A stretch of DNA of 64,000 bases from Variovorax paradoxus (GCA_016806145.1 CP063166.1:3720001-3784000); one strand, 5' to 3'. Counted from the first letter of the stretch, positions 46,928 to 58,461 are shown. Program-made: numbers and translations. Notes: generated by a model from the letters alone, not told the origin.

Positions 46928-48190
46928 ATGGCCAAAGGAATTCTCATCGACCACGTCTTCAAGGTCTTCGGCGACGCGCCCGACGACGCGCTGGCGCTGG
47001 TGCGCCAAGGTCTGTCGAAGAAGGAGATCCTCGCGAAGACCGGCCAGTCGATCGGCGTGTTCGACGCCACCTTCGAGATCCAGGCCGGCGAGATCTTCGT
47101 GATCATGGGCCTGTCGGGCTCGGGCAAGTCGACGCTGGTGCGGCTGCTGAACCGGCTGATCGAGCCGACCGCGGGCCGCATCGTGATCGACGGTGCCGAC
47201 ATCAACGAACACTCCGACGCCAGGCTGCGCGCGCTGCGCCGCAAGGACATCAGCATGGTGTTCCAGTCGTTCGCGCTGATGCCGCACATGACGGTGCGCG
47301 AGAACACGGCCTTCGGGCTCGAGCTGTCGGGCACCGGCAAGAAGGAGCGCCTGGCGCAGGCCGACCTGGCGCTCGCGCAGGTGGGGCTGGCAGGCTGGGG
47401 CGACAGCTATCCCGACGAGCTCTCGGGCGGCATGCAGCAGCGCGTGGGCCTGGCGCGCGCGCTGGCTTCCGACCCCTCGATCCTGCTGATGGACGAGGCC
47501 TTCTCGGCGCTCGACCCGATCATCCGCACCGAGATGCAATCCGAGCTGCTGCGGCTGCAGCAACAGCAGCGCCGCACCATCGTCTTCATCTCGCACGACC
47601 TCGACGAGGCGATGCGCATCGGCGACCGGATCGCGATCATGAAGGACGGCCAGGTGATCCAGGTCGGCACGCCCGACGAGATCCTGCGCTGCCCGGCCAA
47701 CGACTACGTGCGCAGCTTCGTGCGCGGCGTGGACGCGGCGGCCGTGTTCAAGGCCGCCGACATCGCGCGCAAGCCGCTGACCGTGGTCTGCGAGCACCCC
47801 GAGCGCGGCGCCCGCGCGGCGCTCAAGCTGCTGGAGGACCAGGATCGCGACTTCGCCTACGTGACCAGCCCCGACCGGCGCTACCTCGGCACGGTCTCGG
47901 CCGACACGCTGCGCGCCGCGCTCGACGGCCATTCGGGACCGCTGGGCCTGCGCCATGCGTTCCTCGCCGACCTCGGCACGATCGAGGCCGACGCGCCCGT
48001 GGCCGGACTGATCGGTCAGGTGGGCCAGGCGCCCTGCGCGGTGCCGGTGGTGGCGACCGACGGCCGCTTCTGCGGCGCGATCAGCAAGACCACGCTGCTG
48101 AAGTTCCTCGATCGCGACACGCCGCCGATCGATCCCGCGCTGCCGCCCGCCCCCGCCGCGAGCGCCGCCCCGGCCCATGTCCTGGCCTGA
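46928..48190 (+). CDS. proV: Glycine betaine/proline ABC transporter ATP-binding protein
   Basis: 420 residues. The N-terminus ([20 protein letters not shown]) is typical of E. coli ProV. Walker [10 protein letters not shown] is at about 60-68, the signature LSGGMQQR near 164, Walker [13 protein letters not shown] near 185 and a switch His in FISHDLDEA. The C-terminal 130 residues contain a CBS pair that in OpuA senses ionic strength. ATG at 46928 after an AAGGAG site. First gene of proVWX. Confidence 0.95.
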   Translation: MAKGILIDHVFKVFGDAPDDALALVRQGLSKKEILAKTGQSIGVFDATFEIQAGEIFVIMGLSGSGKSTLVRLLNRLIEPTAGRIVIDGADINEHSDARLRALRRKDISMVFQSFALMPHMTVRENTAFGLELSGTGKKERLAQADLALAQVGLAGWGDSYPDELSGGMQQRVGLARALASDPSILLMDEAFSALDPIIRTEMQSELLRLQQQQRRTIVFISHDLDEAMRIGDRIAIMKDGQVIQVGTPDEILRCPANDYVRSFVRGVDAAAVFKAADIARKPLTVVCEHPERGARAALKLLEDQDRDFAYVTSPDRRYLGTVSADTLRAALDGHSGPLGLRHAFLADLGTIEADAPVAGLIGQVGQAPCAVPVVATDGRFCGAISKTTLLKFLDRDTPPIDPALPPAPAASAAPAHVLA

Positions 48191-48215
48191 ACCCGATTTC
48201 GAAGGAAACGCCGAG

Positions 48216-49397
48216 ATGAACGACACCACCCTGCCCTCCGACCTCGCCACCGCCAACGATGCCGCCGCCGCGCTGGCGCAACAGCCCGCGCCGGCGCCCG
48301 TCGCGCTCGATCCCTGGGAGGCCCTGTCGGCCGCGCCCGATCCCGCGGCCACCAGCGCCTGGCTCGACGCGCCCGTGCAGTCCGACGCCGCGCACCAGCT
48401 CGCCGGCCAGGCCGATGCCGCCGGCTTCCAGCTGCACCGCCTCTGGGACGGCTCGCTGCCGGTCGAGTCCTGGATCAACCAGGGCCTGGGCTGGGTGGTC
48501 GAACATTTCCGCCCCTTCTTCCAGACCGTGCGGCTGCCGATCGACAGCACCCTGAACTCGGTGCAGAGCCTGCTGACCGGGTTGCCGACGCTCGCGATGA
48601 TCGCGCTGATCGGCCTGCTGGCCTGGCAGTTCGCGGGCCGCGCGCTGGCCATCGGCAGTACCGTCGCGCTGCTGCTGGTCGCGATGCTGGGCATCTGGCC
48701 CGAGGCCATGGTCACGCTGTCGCTGGTGCTGACCTCGCTGGTCTTCTGCATAGTGATCGGCCTGCCGCTGGGCGTGCTGCTGGCCAGCAGCGACCGGGCC
48801 CAGCGCGTGATGCGCCCGGTGCTCGACGCGATGCAGACCACGCCGGCCTTCGTCTACCTGGTGCCGGTGGTGATGCTGTTCGGCATCGGCAACGTGCCGG
48901 GCGTGATCGTGACCATCGTGTTCGCGCTGGCGCCGCTGGTGCGCCTGACCAACCTGGGCCTGCGCCAGGTGCGGCCCGACCTGATCGAGGCCGCGCGCGC
49001 CTACGGCGCCTCGCCCTGGCAGATGCTGGTGAAGGTGAAGCTGCCGCTGGCCATGCCCTCGATCATGGCCGGCATCAACCAGGCGCTGATGCTGTCGCTG
49101 TCGATGGTGGTGATCGCCTCGATGATCGCCGTGGGCGGCCTGGGCCAGATGGTGCTGCGCGGCATCGGCCGGCTCGACATGGGCCTGGCCACCGTCGGCG
49201 GCCTGGGCATCGTGCTGCTCGCGATCTCGCTCGACCGGCTGACGCAGGCCATGGGCCGGCCGCGCCGCGGCGGCCAGCGCTGGTGGCATGGCGGCCCCGT
49301 GGGCCTGGCGCTGCGCACGCTGCAGCGCGCGGTGGCGCCGGCCGCATCGCGCGGCACGGAAGAAGCCGTGCCGGCCCTTTCGACCCAGACCCGCTGA
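48216..49397 (+). CDS. proW: Glycine betaine/proline ABC transporter permease
   Basis: 393 residues from the ATG at 48216 (site GAAGGAAACGCCGAG). An in-frame ATG at 48177 would add 13 residues overlapping proV. The first ~95 residues are an Ala/Pro-rich cytoplasmic extension, longer than the body needs but like ProW of E. coli, which also has a long N-terminal tail. Then about seven helices and the ABC permease EAA loop ([20 protein letters not shown], about 266-285). Confidence 0.93.
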   Translation: MNDTTLPSDLATANDAAAALAQQPAPAPVALDPWEALSAAPDPAATSAWLDAPVQSDAAHQLAGQADAAGFQLHRLWDGSLPVESWINQGLGWVVEHFRPFFQTVRLPIDSTLNSVQSLLTGLPTLAMIALIGLLAWQFAGRALAIGSTVALLLVAMLGIWPEAMVTLSLVLTSLVFCIVIGLPLGVLLASSDRAQRVMRPVLDAMQTTPAFVYLVPVVMLFGIGNVPGVIVTIVFALAPLVRLTNLGLRQVRPDLIEAARAYGASPWQMLVKVKLPLAMPSIMAGINQALMLSLSMVVIASMIAVGGLGQMVLRGIGRLDMGLATVGGLGIVLLAISLDRLTQAMGRPRRGGQRWWHGGPVGLALRTLQRAVAPAASRGTEEAVPALSTQTR

Positions 49398-49418
49398 AGC
49401 ACCGGAGGCACACGACGC

Positions 49419-50435
49419 ATGAAGACATCGATGAATCCATTCGCGCGCGGCCTCGGGCTGCTGGCCCTGGCCTTCGCGGCCGCCAGCTTCCCCGCGCATG
49501 CCGCCACCGACCTGCCCGGCCAGGGCATCGTCGTCAAGCCGCTCAAGAGTTCGCTGGCCGAGGAGGCCTTCCAGACCCTGCTCGTGATGCGCGCGCTCGA
49601 GAAGCTCGGCTACACGGTCGAGCCGATGAAGGACCTGGAACCCGCGACCGAGCACCTGGCGATCGCCAACGGCGATGCCACCTTCATGGCCAACCACTGG
49701 AGCCTGCTGCACGCCGACTTCTACAAGAACAGCGGCGGCGACGCGAAGCTGTGGCGCCAGGGCGTGTACGCCGACGGCGCGGTGCAGGGCTACCTGATCG
49801 ACCGCAAGACCGCCGAGCAGTACCACATCACCAACATCGCGCAGCTCAAGGAGCCGGCGATCGCGAAGCTGTTCGACACCGACGGCGACGGCAAGGCCGA
49901 CCTCACCGGCTGCAACCCCGGCTGGGGCTGCGAGCTCGCGATCGAGAACCACCTGGGCGCCTACGGCCTGCGCGACACCGTCACGCACCGCCAGGGCAGC
50001 TATGCCGCGCTGATGGCCGACACCATCGCGCGCTTCAGGCAGGACAAGCCGATCCTCTACTACACCTGGACGCCCTACTGGGTCAGCGCCGTGCTGCGCC
50101 CGGGCGCCGACGTGGTGTGGCTGCAGGTGCCGTTCTCGGCCTCGCAGGGTGGCGAGAACGTGGACACGCGCCAGCCCAACGGCAAGAACTACGGCTTCCT
50201 CGCCAACCAGGAACGCATCGTCGCCAACCGCGAGTTCGCCGAGAAGAACCCGGCCGCGGCGAAGCTGTTCGAGGTCATGAACGTGCCGATCGGCGACATC
50301 AACGCGCAGAACCTGCGCATGAGCGAAGGCGCCAACAGCCAGCAGGACGTGGAGCGGCATGCCGACGGCTGGATCCGCGCGCACCAGAAATTGTTCGACG
50401 GCTGGGTCGAGCAGGCGCTGGCGGCGGCGCGATAG
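49419..50435 (+). CDS. proX: Glycine betaine/proline-binding periplasmic protein
   Basis: 338 residues with a signal peptide ending in HAA (about residue 29). ProX-type features: [37 protein letters not shown] and the Cys pair in GCNPGWGCE, with Trp residues that build the aromatic cage for quaternary ammonium. It closely resembles the E. coli protein family rather than the OpuAC type. Last gene of the operon. Confidence 0.95.
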   Translation: MKTSMNPFARGLGLLALAFAAASFPAHAATDLPGQGIVVKPLKSSLAEEAFQTLLVMRALEKLGYTVEPMKDLEPATEHLAIANGDATFMANHWSLLHADFYKNSGGDAKLWRQGVYADGAVQGYLIDRKTAEQYHITNIAQLKEPAIAKLFDTDGDGKADLTGCNPGWGCELAIENHLGAYGLRDTVTHRQGSYAALMADTIARFRQDKPILYYTWTPYWVSAVLRPGADVVWLQVPFSASQGGENVDTRQPNGKNYGFLANQERIVANREFAEKNPAAAKLFEVMNVPIGDINAQNLRMSEGANSQQDVERHADGWIRAHQKLFDGWVEQALAAAR

Positions 50436-50510
50436 CCGCCCGGCGCGGCCCCGAGGCCGCGGCTGAGATAATCGGGGGGCGTTTCCACACCCTAAAAAAA
50501 GCCCCCCACC

Positions 50511-52072
50511 ATGACGACCACGATCCAGCAGGCCGACCTGATCGAATCGATCAGCGCCGCGCTGCAGTACATCAGCTACTACCACCCCGCCGACTACATC
50601 GCCCACCTGGCCAAGGCCTACGAGCGCGAGCAGAGCCCCGCCGCCAAGGACGCGATGGCGCAGATCCTCACCAACAGCAAGATGAGCGCGACCGGCCAGC
50701 GCCCGATCTGCCAGGACACCGGCATCGTCAACGTGTTCCTCAAGGTGGGCATGGACGTGCGCTGGGGCGGCTTCACCGGCAGCCTCGACGACGCCATCAA
50801 CGAAGGCGTGCGCCGTGGCTACAACCACCCCGACAACACGCTGCGCGCCTCGGTCGTGGCCGATCCGCAGTTCGATCGCAAGAACACCAAGGACAACACG
50901 CCCGCGGTGATCTTCACCGAGATCGTGCCGGGCGACAAAGTCGAGGTGACGGTGGCCGCCAAGGGCGGCGGCAGCGAGAACAAGAGCAAGCTGGTGATGC
51001 TGAACCCCGGCGACAGCGTGGTCGACTGGGTGCTCAAGACCGTGCCGACCATGGGCGCCGGCTGGTGCCCTCCGGGCATGCTGGGCATCGGCATCGGCGG
51101 CACGGCCGAGAAGGCCGCGCTGCTGGCCAAGGAAAGCCTGATGGACGACCTCGACATGCACGAGCTGCAGGCCAAGGCCCAACTCGCCAAGGAAGGCAAG
51201 GAAGAGCTCACCAAGGTCGAGGCCCTGCGCCTCGAGTTGTTCGAGAAGGTCAACGCCCTGGGCATCGGCGCGCAGGGCCTGGGCGGCCTCGCGACCGTGC
51301 TCGACGTCAAGATCAAGATGTACCCGACGCACGCGGCCAGCAAGCCGGTGGCGATGATCCCGAACTGCGCCGCCACGCGCCATGCGCACTTCGTGATGGA
51401 CGGCAGCGGCCCGGTCTACCTCGAAGCGCCCTCGCTCGACCTGTGGCCCAAGATCGACTGGGCACCCGACGAGAAGAAGAGCAAGCGCGTCGACCTCGAC
51501 AAGCTCACGCCCGCCGAAGTGGCGAGCTGGAAGCCCGGCGACACGCTGCTGCTCAACGGCAAGATGCTCACCGGCCGCGACGCCGCGCACAAGCGCATCC
51601 AGGACATGCTGGCCAAGGGCGAGAAGCTGCCGGTGGACTTCACCAACCGCGTCATCTACTACGTGGGCCCGGTCGATCCGGTGAAGGGCGAGGCCGTGGG
51701 CCCGGCCGGCCCGACCACCGCCACGCGCATGGACGGCTTCACCGAGATGATGCTGGCCCAGACAGGCCTGATCGCAATGATCGGCAAGGCCGAGCGCGGC
51801 CCGGTCGCGATCGAGGCGATCAAGAAGCACAAGAGCGCCTACCTGATGGCGGTGGGCGGCGCCGCCTACCTGGTGAGCAAGGCGATCAAGACCGCCAAGG
51901 TGGTGGGCTTCGAGGACCTGGGCATGGAAGCCATCTACGAATTCGACGTGGTCGACATGCCGGTGACGGTGGCGGTCGACGCCGGCGGCACCAGCGCGCA
52001 CATCACCGGCCCGGCCGAGTGGCAGAAGCGCATCGCCAGCGGCGAGTTCAAGACCATCACGCTGGAACCCGC

Positions 52073-52076
<4 letters not shown>
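50511..52076 (+). CDS. fumA: Fumarate hydratase class I ([4Fe-4S])
   Basis: 521 residues, single chain. The N-terminal half has RPICQDTGIVNVFLK with a cluster Cys; MIPNCAATRHAHF and the central LGIGIGGTAEKAAL follow; the C-terminal beta domain has GRDAAHKR and the GPTTATRMDGFTEMML segment. This is the FumA/FumB class, oxygen-sensitive but fast. Tartrate dehydratases share the fold but are usually two chains. ATG at 50511; the stop TGA overlaps the murI TTG. Confidence 0.93.
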
Positions 52077-52936
<860 letters not shown>

Positions 52937-52952
52937 ACGGCCGCCCCATTCC

Positions 52953-53732
52953 ATGCGCCCGCTGCGCCATCTCGTCCTCGTGCTCGCCGGCCTGCTCGCG
53001 GCCGGCGCGGGCCATGCGGCTTGCGAGAGCGGCCTGGCCGAGCGCATGCACGCCAAGCTGCATCCGCAGCGGCCGCTCGACGAGCGGCTGGCCGCCTGCA
53101 AGCCCTGGCCGGCCTATCCGGGCCGCAGCATCGTCGTGCTGCCGATGCCGCGCGAGAGCAGCGACAACGGCGCCAAGGTCTACGACCTCGAGGTGCTGCT
53201 GATCCAGCGGCCCGACAACGGCAACACCGAGCGCGACACCGTGATCGGCCGACTCTTCCAGGCCGAGGCGCTCGACGAGGACCGCCACAACCTGATCCAG
53301 GACGTGCGCATCGACACGTCGCGCTACGTGCTCGCGAGCGACACCCGCGCCTTCGGCCTGCGCGTGCGCTACCGCGACGTCGGCACGGCCAGCGCCGCGA
53401 GCGAGACGCTGCGCCTGTACGTGCAGCAAGGCGCGAAGCTGCGCCAGGTGCTGCCGGAGATCGAGCTCGACCGCGAAAGCGGCGAGTGGGATGCCTCGGC
53501 CTGCGCCGGCCGCTTCGAGAAGCTGCGCACCATGCTGTCGGTGGGCAAGGCCGCGAGCAACGGCTACGCCGACCTGATGCTGTCGCGCACCGTGGTGCAA
53601 AGCCGCGCGCAGGCCTCCGAGGACCAGGGTTGCGTCGAAAAGGCGCAGCCCGCGCGTTTCAATTCGGTGACGCTGCGCTACGACGGCGAACGCTACAAGG
53701 TCCCGAAGTCGCTGCGGCAGTCTTCGTTCTGA
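52953..53732 (+). CDS. Secreted hypothetical protein
   Basis: 259 residues with a clear signal peptide (about 1-22, ending HAA). Four Cys remain in the mature form (in ACESG, ACKPWP, ACAGRF and GCVEK), suggesting disulfides. The rest is a beta-rich domain (RSIVVLPMPRESSD, LEVLLIQRPD, GRLFQAEALDEDRHNLI). I do not recognise a family. It starts 16 bases after murI and may be cotranscribed. Confidence 0.8.
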   Translation: MRPLRHLVLVLAGLLAAGAGHAACESGLAERMHAKLHPQRPLDERLAACKPWPAYPGRSIVVLPMPRESSDNGAKVYDLEVLLIQRPDNGNTERDTVIGRLFQAEALDEDRHNLIQDVRIDTSRYVLASDTRAFGLRVRYRDVGTASAASETLRLYVQQGAKLRQVLPEIELDRESGEWDASACAGRFEKLRTMLSVGKAASNGYADLMLSRTVVQSRAQASEDQGCVEKAQPARFNSVTLRYDGERYKVPKSLRQSSF

Positions 53733-53828
53733 CATCGGGTCTTTACCGTGAAGCACCTCGGTGTTTCACTGAAATGTCATCCCAAAGTACCAGCATGCGC
53801 GGTTTGTTCAGAACAACCACCGCGCACC

Positions 53829-56021
53829 ATGACAACGCACACTCCGCTTCGCCCGACCCGCATTCCCTTCACGCCCATGCTGCTCGCCAGCGCCCTCTCG
53901 CTGATGCTGGCCGCCTGCGGTGGCGGCGGTAGCGACGGCGGTTTCATCGGTTTTCTGCCGCCCCCGCCGCCCGCCACGGCGCCGCCGCCGCCTGCGCCCC
54001 CGCCGGCGCCGCAGCTCGTGTCGAGCGCGACCTTCACGCCCAACGCCGGCACCACCGAAGGTTCCTCGGACGCCTCCACCGCGTTCGCGCTGCCCGACGG
54101 CTTCATGCTCGTGGCCGACGACGAGGCCAACGTGCTGCGCGTGTACCCGCGTGCCGGCGGCGCCGCGGTCAAGGAATGGAGCTACGAGACCGACGGTCCG
54201 AAGCTCGGCAAGGAACTCGACCTCGAGGCCGGTACGCGCATCGGCGACACGCTCTACCTCACGGGCTCCAACAGCAACAAGAAGGACGGCGGCGATGCGC
54301 CGGACCGCTCGCACCTGTTCGCCGTGAAGGTCTCTGGCACGGGCGCTGCCACCACCTTCACCTATGTCGGCCAGTTCTCGGCCCTCGAAGCCCAGCTCGT
54401 CGCCTGGGACGTTTCCAACGGCCACGGCCTCGGCGCCAACCACTTCGGCTTCGCCGTCTCGGCGGGTGCCGGCGTCGTGCCCGAGCGGGTCGACGGCTTC
54501 TCGGTCGAAGGCATGACCAGCGCACCGAACGACAGCGCGCTGTGGCTGGGCTTCCGGGCGCCGCAGACCGGCGGCTCGACGCGCGCCAAGGCGCTGATCG
54601 TGCCGGTGCAGAACTACGCCGCGCTGGTCGGAGGGACGGCCACGCAAGCCACCTTCGGCGCACCGATCGAACTCGAACTGGGCGGACGCGGCATCCGCTC
54701 GATCGACAAGGGCACCGACGGCAACTACCTGATCGTGGCCGGCCCCGCGGGCGCCGCCAGCCCCGACGTGGACCGCAACTTCGCGCTGTTCGCCTGGAAC
54801 GGCAATCCGTCGAGCGCGCCGGTCGAGCTCTCGAACGACCTCGATGCGCTGCGCAAGGCCACGGGCGGCAGCTTCGAATCGACGGTCGAGGTGCCGGGTC
54901 CGGTGAAGGCGGGCACGCAGGTCCAGCTGCTGCTGGACAACGGTGACACCGTGTGGCCCGGCCAGACCAAAGCCTCGAAGGACCTCGACCCGGCCGACCA
55001 GAAGTTCGACGGCTTCGTCGTGCGCCTCGGCGAACCCTGGGTCGACACCACCGGACCTCGGCTCAAGGTCGCCGCACCGGCCGCCGGCCGTGTCGGCGTG
55101 AACCTCGACACCTCGATCTCGCTCTCGTTCAACGAAGCCATCCGCCTCGGCGCCGGCAACATCGTGCTGCACAAGGCCGACGGCAGCGTGGTCGAGACCT
55201 TCAACGCCAAGAGTGCCGCAGCGCGCGTGCAGCTGGCATTCAACGTGCTGACGCTGGTGCCCAGCGCCAAGCTCGCCGGCGACAGCGGCTACTACCTGAC
55301 GGTGGATGCCAACGCGATCACCGATCCGGTCGGCAATGCCTATGCAGGCATCAGCAGCGCGACCGAACTGAGCTTCGTCACGGCCGGCGCGCCGACGCAG
55401 CTGGTGGCCGGCGACCTGCTGTTCATGGCCGGCAATGCAGAAGCACCCGATGCCTACGCCTTCGTGCTGCTCAAGGCCGTGAACGGCGGCACCCAGGTGA
55501 CCTTCACCGACCGCGACCGCAAGGCCGGCGCGCTCGAATTCACCGACATCACGAACGAGACGGCCTTCGTCTGGACCGCCGACCGCATCCTGCCCGCGGG
55601 CACGATCGTGACCATCCAGACCGACGTGACGGGCAACCCGATCGCCGACAAGGGCACCACGCTCGGCTCGCCCGGCGGCATCGGCAAGTCCGAGACGGTC
55701 TATGCCTTCCAGGGCGGCACCATCGATGGTCTGGGCGTGGGCACCGCGGGCAAGATCACCGCGGTCGGCAACTACCTCGCGAGCCTGACGCTCGGCGGCG
55801 CGGCGGGCACCATCCCCGACGCGCTCACGACGGCGGGCACCGCCTTCTCGTTCACGGTCAGCCCGGCGAACCAGACCAACGCGATCTACACCGGATCGCT
55901 CGACCGATCGGACCTGCCCGCCTTCGCAGCGCGCGTGAAGAACCCGGCGAACTGGACCATTCGCTACGCGCCGGCCGCGGGTTGGCCGATCACCAACAAC
56001 AGCCTGTTCAGCGGCTCCTGA
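53829..56021 (+). CDS. Large lipoprotein with Ig-like domain
   Basis: 730 residues from the ATG at 53829. The signal ends in LAAC (lipobox, Cys near 35), followed by a Gly run and a long proline-rich linker (about 45-65). An N-terminal domain of about 330 residues follows (from SSATFTPNAGTTEGSSD). An SbsA-type Ig-like unit starts at DTTGPRLKVAAPAAGRVGVN (about 405-515) and a C-terminal beta domain from about 525. No catalytic motif is evident. Probably an outer-membrane or surface-associated protein; function unknown. Confidence 0.82.
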   Translation: MTTHTPLRPTRIPFTPMLLASALSLMLAACGGGGSDGGFIGFLPPPPPATAPPPPAPPPAPQLVSSATFTPNAGTTEGSSDASTAFALPDGFMLVADDEANVLRVYPRAGGAAVKEWSYETDGPKLGKELDLEAGTRIGDTLYLTGSNSNKKDGGDAPDRSHLFAVKVSGTGAATTFTYVGQFSALEAQLVAWDVSNGHGLGANHFGFAVSAGAGVVPERVDGFSVEGMTSAPNDSALWLGFRAPQTGGSTRAKALIVPVQNYAALVGGTATQATFGAPIELELGGRGIRSIDKGTDGNYLIVAGPAGAASPDVDRNFALFAWNGNPSSAPVELSNDLDALRKATGGSFESTVEVPGPVKAGTQVQLLLDNGDTVWPGQTKASKDLDPADQKFDGFVVRLGEPWVDTTGPRLKVAAPAAGRVGVNLDTSISLSFNEAIRLGAGNIVLHKADGSVVETFNAKSAAARVQLAFNVLTLVPSAKLAGDSGYYLTVDANAITDPVGNAYAGISSATELSFVTAGAPTQLVAGDLLFMAGNAEAPDAYAFVLLKAVNGGTQVTFTDRDRKAGALEFTDITNETAFVWTADRILPAGTIVTIQTDVTGNPIADKGTTLGSPGGIGKSETVYAFQGGTIDGLGVGTAGKITAVGNYLASLTLGGAAGTIPDALTTAGTAFSFTVSPANQTNAIYTGSLDRSDLPAFAARVKNPANWTIRYAPAAGWPITNNSLFSGS

Positions 56022-56024
56022 GAC

Positions 56025-57344
56025 CTACCCCTGCCCTCGCAGCGCGGCCTCGCGGCCGCGCCGCACGTCGATCGGCCACAGCAGCAGCAGTCCGGCCACG
56101 AACAGCACGGCGGTCGACAGGATCGCGATGCGCTGGTTGCCCGCCGTGAGCCAGGTGACCGCGCCGTAGGCCAGCGGGCCGACGATGCTCGCGAGCCGCG
56201 TGGCGAAGGACCAGAGGCCGAAGAACTCGGCCATCTGGGCCGGCGGCGCGAAGTAGCCGGTCATCGCACGGCCGGCCGACTGGCTCGAACCCATCGCGAG
56301 GCCCGCGATCGCCGCGGCCCACCAGAAGCCGCCCTTGGTCGTGACCACCGCTGCGATCACGCAGACCGCGATCCAGGCCACCAGCGTGACGGCCAGCGAG
56401 GTCTTGTGGCCGATGCGGTCCTGCACGTAGCCGAAGCCGAAGGCGCCGAGCGCCGCCGCGATGTTGAGCACGACGATCAGCACCATGGTCTCGCTCGCGA
56501 CGAAACCGATCACCTGCTCGGCATAGATCGCGGCCAGCGTGATCGCCACCGCCACGCCGCCCTGGTAGCAGACGGTGCAGGCCAGCAGGGTCATGAAGTC
56601 GCGGTAGGCGCGCGCCTGACGGAAGGTGGAGCGCAGCTGTTGCCAGGCGCCCGGCGCCCTGGCGTCGCCGAGGGCTTGCGCGCTGGGCCTTGCGCGCTCG
56701 GGCAGCAGCGCGAAGGTGGCGCAGGCGGCCGTGCCGTAGATCGCGGCGGTGATCAGCATCGTCACCGGCACGAAGTGCGAGGCCGGCAAGCCGTGCGCCT
56801 GCGACCAAAGCACGTAGGCCAGGCACAGGCCCAGCGCAAGCATGCCGCCGACATAGCCGAAGGCCCAGCCCCATCCGCTGACCTTGCCCATGCCCTCGGG
56901 CGTCGCGAGCTCGGGCAGGAAGGCGCCGGTCAGCGACTCGCCGTAGGAATAGAAGGTGTTCGACACCACGATCAGCAGCATGGCGACGGCCACGCCGGTG
57001 GCGCCCGAGAAGCGCGGCGAGAGCGCCAGCGCCGCGGTGCCGATCACGCAGCCCACGGTGGTGATGACCAGCAGCCGCTTCTTGGCCGCGCGCAGGTCGG
57101 CCCAGGCGCCGAGGGCCGGCATCGTGAACATCACGATCGCATAGGAGATGCTGAGCGCCACGGTCCAGGCGAACGGGCCCCAGGATGCGCCCTTGGCGAT
57201 GCCGCCCACGAAGTAGGCGGCGAACACGGCCGTGATGACCACGGTCGTGTAGCCCGAGTTGGCGAAGTCGTACATGGCCCAGCCGAACACCTCGCGCTTG
57301 CGCACGCCGGCGTTGAGGGCGGAAGAAGGAAAGAGCGCTGCCAT
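56025..57344 (-). CDS. MFS transporter, UMF1/Atg22-like family
   Basis: 439 residues with twelve membrane helices. The start GWAMYDFANSGYTTVVITAVF and the GSSQSAGRAMTGYFAPP segment are typical of the UMF1 family, related to vacuolar amino-acid exporter Atg22. Substrate not known. Start ATG at 57344. It is convergent with the lipoprotein gene and follows the conserved hypothetical gene on the same strand (41 bases). Confidence 0.88.
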   Translation of the reverse strand: MAALFPSSALNAGVRKREVFGWAMYDFANSGYTTVVITAVFAAYFVGGIAKGASWGPFAWTVALSISYAIVMFTMPALGAWADLRAAKKRLLVITTVGCVIGTAALALSPRFSGATGVAVAMLLIVVSNTFYSYGESLTGAFLPELATPEGMGKVSGWGWAFGYVGGMLALGLCLAYVLWSQAHGLPASHFVPVTMLITAAIYGTAACATFALLPERARPSAQALGDARAPGAWQQLRSTFRQARAYRDFMTLLACTVCYQGGVAVAITLAAIYAEQVIGFVASETMVLIVVLNIAAALGAFGFGYVQDRIGHKTSLAVTLVAWIAVCVIAAVVTTKGGFWWAAAIAGLAMGSSQSAGRAMTGYFAPPAQMAEFFGLWSFATRLASIVGPLAYGAVTWLTAGNQRIAILSTAVLFVAGLLLLWPIDVRRGREAALRGQG

Positions 57345-57385
57345 GCGGCGGATGGTGGTGGCGCCGCGTGGCAGGCGTGTGGCGC

Positions 57386-58024
57386 TCAGTGCAGGTGGCG
57401 CGGGCGGCGTCCACCGCCATGGCCGCTGCCGCCGCCGCCACCGGTACCGCCGGTACCGCGCGGGCGCTTGCCGATCTCGAGCGAGTTCACCAGCGCATCG
57501 AAGCGGTCGCTGAAAAGGCGGTCGATCTCGGCCACCACGCCCCCGAGTTCGGAACCGTCGAAGTGACGCTCCATCAGGTTCACCACGTCCTCGACCAGCA
57601 GGTCGCGCTGCACCTGCATGATCGCGGCCGGATTCGGGCCCACGAACAGCATCACGAAGTCGTCGCGCGACTCCTCGTCGGGGTCGCCCTCTTCCTCGTC
57701 GAAATCGGTGTCGTAGAAGGTGACCTCGATGGCCGCGCCGCGCTCGGAGAGTTCGTTCAGGGCCATGCACATCTCGTCGAGCGCCTGGCGGAAGTCCTCG
57801 TCGCCGGCCACGGTCCAGCACATCTGGAGCATGTGGTCCTTGGGCTCGAAGCGGATACCCGGTTCTTCCTCGTAGGAGCTGGCGGCGCCGTCGGCGAGCG
57901 ACTTGGCGCCCGCGTATTTCCACAGCGGCTTCAGCGCTTCCTGGATCTGGTCGAAACCGACGTCCGAACGCAGGGCCACGTCGCCATGCACATGAATTTC
58001 GAATGGAGCGTTGTAGCGAGGCAT
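57386..58024 (-). CDS. Conserved hypothetical protein downstream of tRNA-Leu
   Basis: 212 residues from the ATG at 58024, with AGGGAG seven bases upstream. No signal or membrane segment. The central part is very acidic (YDTDFDEEEGDPDEESRDDF, about 107-126) and the last 25 residues are Gly-rich with His and Arg. I recognise it only as a conserved betaproteobacterial hypothetical (DUF6806-like, uncertain). The start is 21 nt from the 3' end of tRNA-Leu, so it may be translated from a processed tRNA transcript. Confidence 0.8.
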   Translation of the reverse strand: MPRYNAPFEIHVHGDVALRSDVGFDQIQEALKPLWKYAGAKSLADGAASSYEEEPGIRFEPKDHMLQMCWTVAGDEDFRQALDEMCMALNELSERGAAIEVTFYDTDFDEEEGDPDEESRDDFVMLFVGPNPAAIMQVQRDLLVEDVVNLMERHFDGSELGGVVAEIDRLFSDRFDALVNSLEIGKRPRGTGGTGGGGGSGHGGGRRPRHLH

Positions 58025-58045
58025 TGAATGCTCCCTTGTTAGATG

Positions 58046-58137
58046 TGGTGCCCGGAACGGGGGTCGAACCCGTATGCCCCGATTAAGGAAGCGGCGGATT
58101 TTAAGTCCGATGTGTCTACCAATTTCACCATCCGGGC
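58046..58137 (-). tRNA. tRNA-Leu (anticodon UAA)
   Basis: GCCCGGA acceptor (58137-58131) pairs with TCCGGGC near 58056-58050, with discriminator A and encoded CCA at 58048-58046. Long variable arm as in class II tRNAs; anticodon loop CTTAAAA gives UAA, reading UUA/UUG. The T arm GGGTTCGACCC is present. Confidence 0.95.
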
Positions 58138-58174
58138 CCCGGGTTGAATGACGACGATACCCCAAACGAAACGA

Positions 58175-58199
58175 GCCCCGTCAACATGGTTGGCGGGGC
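58175..58199 (-). terminator. Hairpin between tRNA-Cys and tRNA-Leu
   Basis: GCCCCGTCAAC-ATG-GTTGGCGGGGC, an 11-bp stem with one wobble pair. The T-rich tail on the minus strand (TCGTTTCGTTT) is weak, so it may be a processing stem or partial terminator. Confidence 0.4.
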
Positions 58200-58234
58200 C
58201 TGGTGTATCGACGCTGGATTCAACGGGAGAAGTG

Positions 58235-58308
58235 TGGAGGCGCGATCCGGAGTCGAACCGGACTAGACGGATTTGCAATCCGTTGCATAACCGCTTTGCT
58301 ATCGCGCC
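58235..58308 (-). tRNA. tRNA-Cys (anticodon GCA)
   Basis: 74 nt including encoded CCA. GGCGCGA (58308-58302) pairs with TCGCGCC near 58245-58239; anticodon loop TTGCAAA in the stem GGA/TCC gives GCA. The discriminator is U, as in cysteine tRNAs. Confidence 0.96.
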
Positions 58309-58342
58309 ACGCAGAAAAACGAAATCGAACTAGCGAAAAAAA

Positions 58343-58366
58343 GGGAAGCTGATGCTTCCCTTTTTC
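58343..58366. terminator. Bidirectional intrinsic terminator after tRNA-Gly
   Basis: GGGAAGC-TGAT-GCTTCCC (58343-58360) flanked by A7 on the left and T5 on the right, so a U-tract follows on either strand. It sits just after tRNA-Gly and before tRNA-Cys on the minus strand. Confidence 0.8.
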
Positions 58367-58371
58367 AAAAC

Positions 58372-58447
58372 TGGAGCGGGAAAAGAGTCTCGAACTCTCG
58401 ACCTCAACCTTGGCAAGGTTGCGCTCTACCAACTGAGCTATTCCCGC
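58372..58447 (-). tRNA. tRNA-Gly (anticodon GCC)
   Basis: 76 nt with encoded CCA. GCGGGAA (58447-58441) pairs with TTCCCGC; D loop AGCTCAGTTGGTAGAGC and T loop GTTCGAG are standard. Anticodon loop TTGCCAA gives GCC. Confidence 0.96.
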
Positions 58448-58461
58448 GTTTCGAGCCTTGA

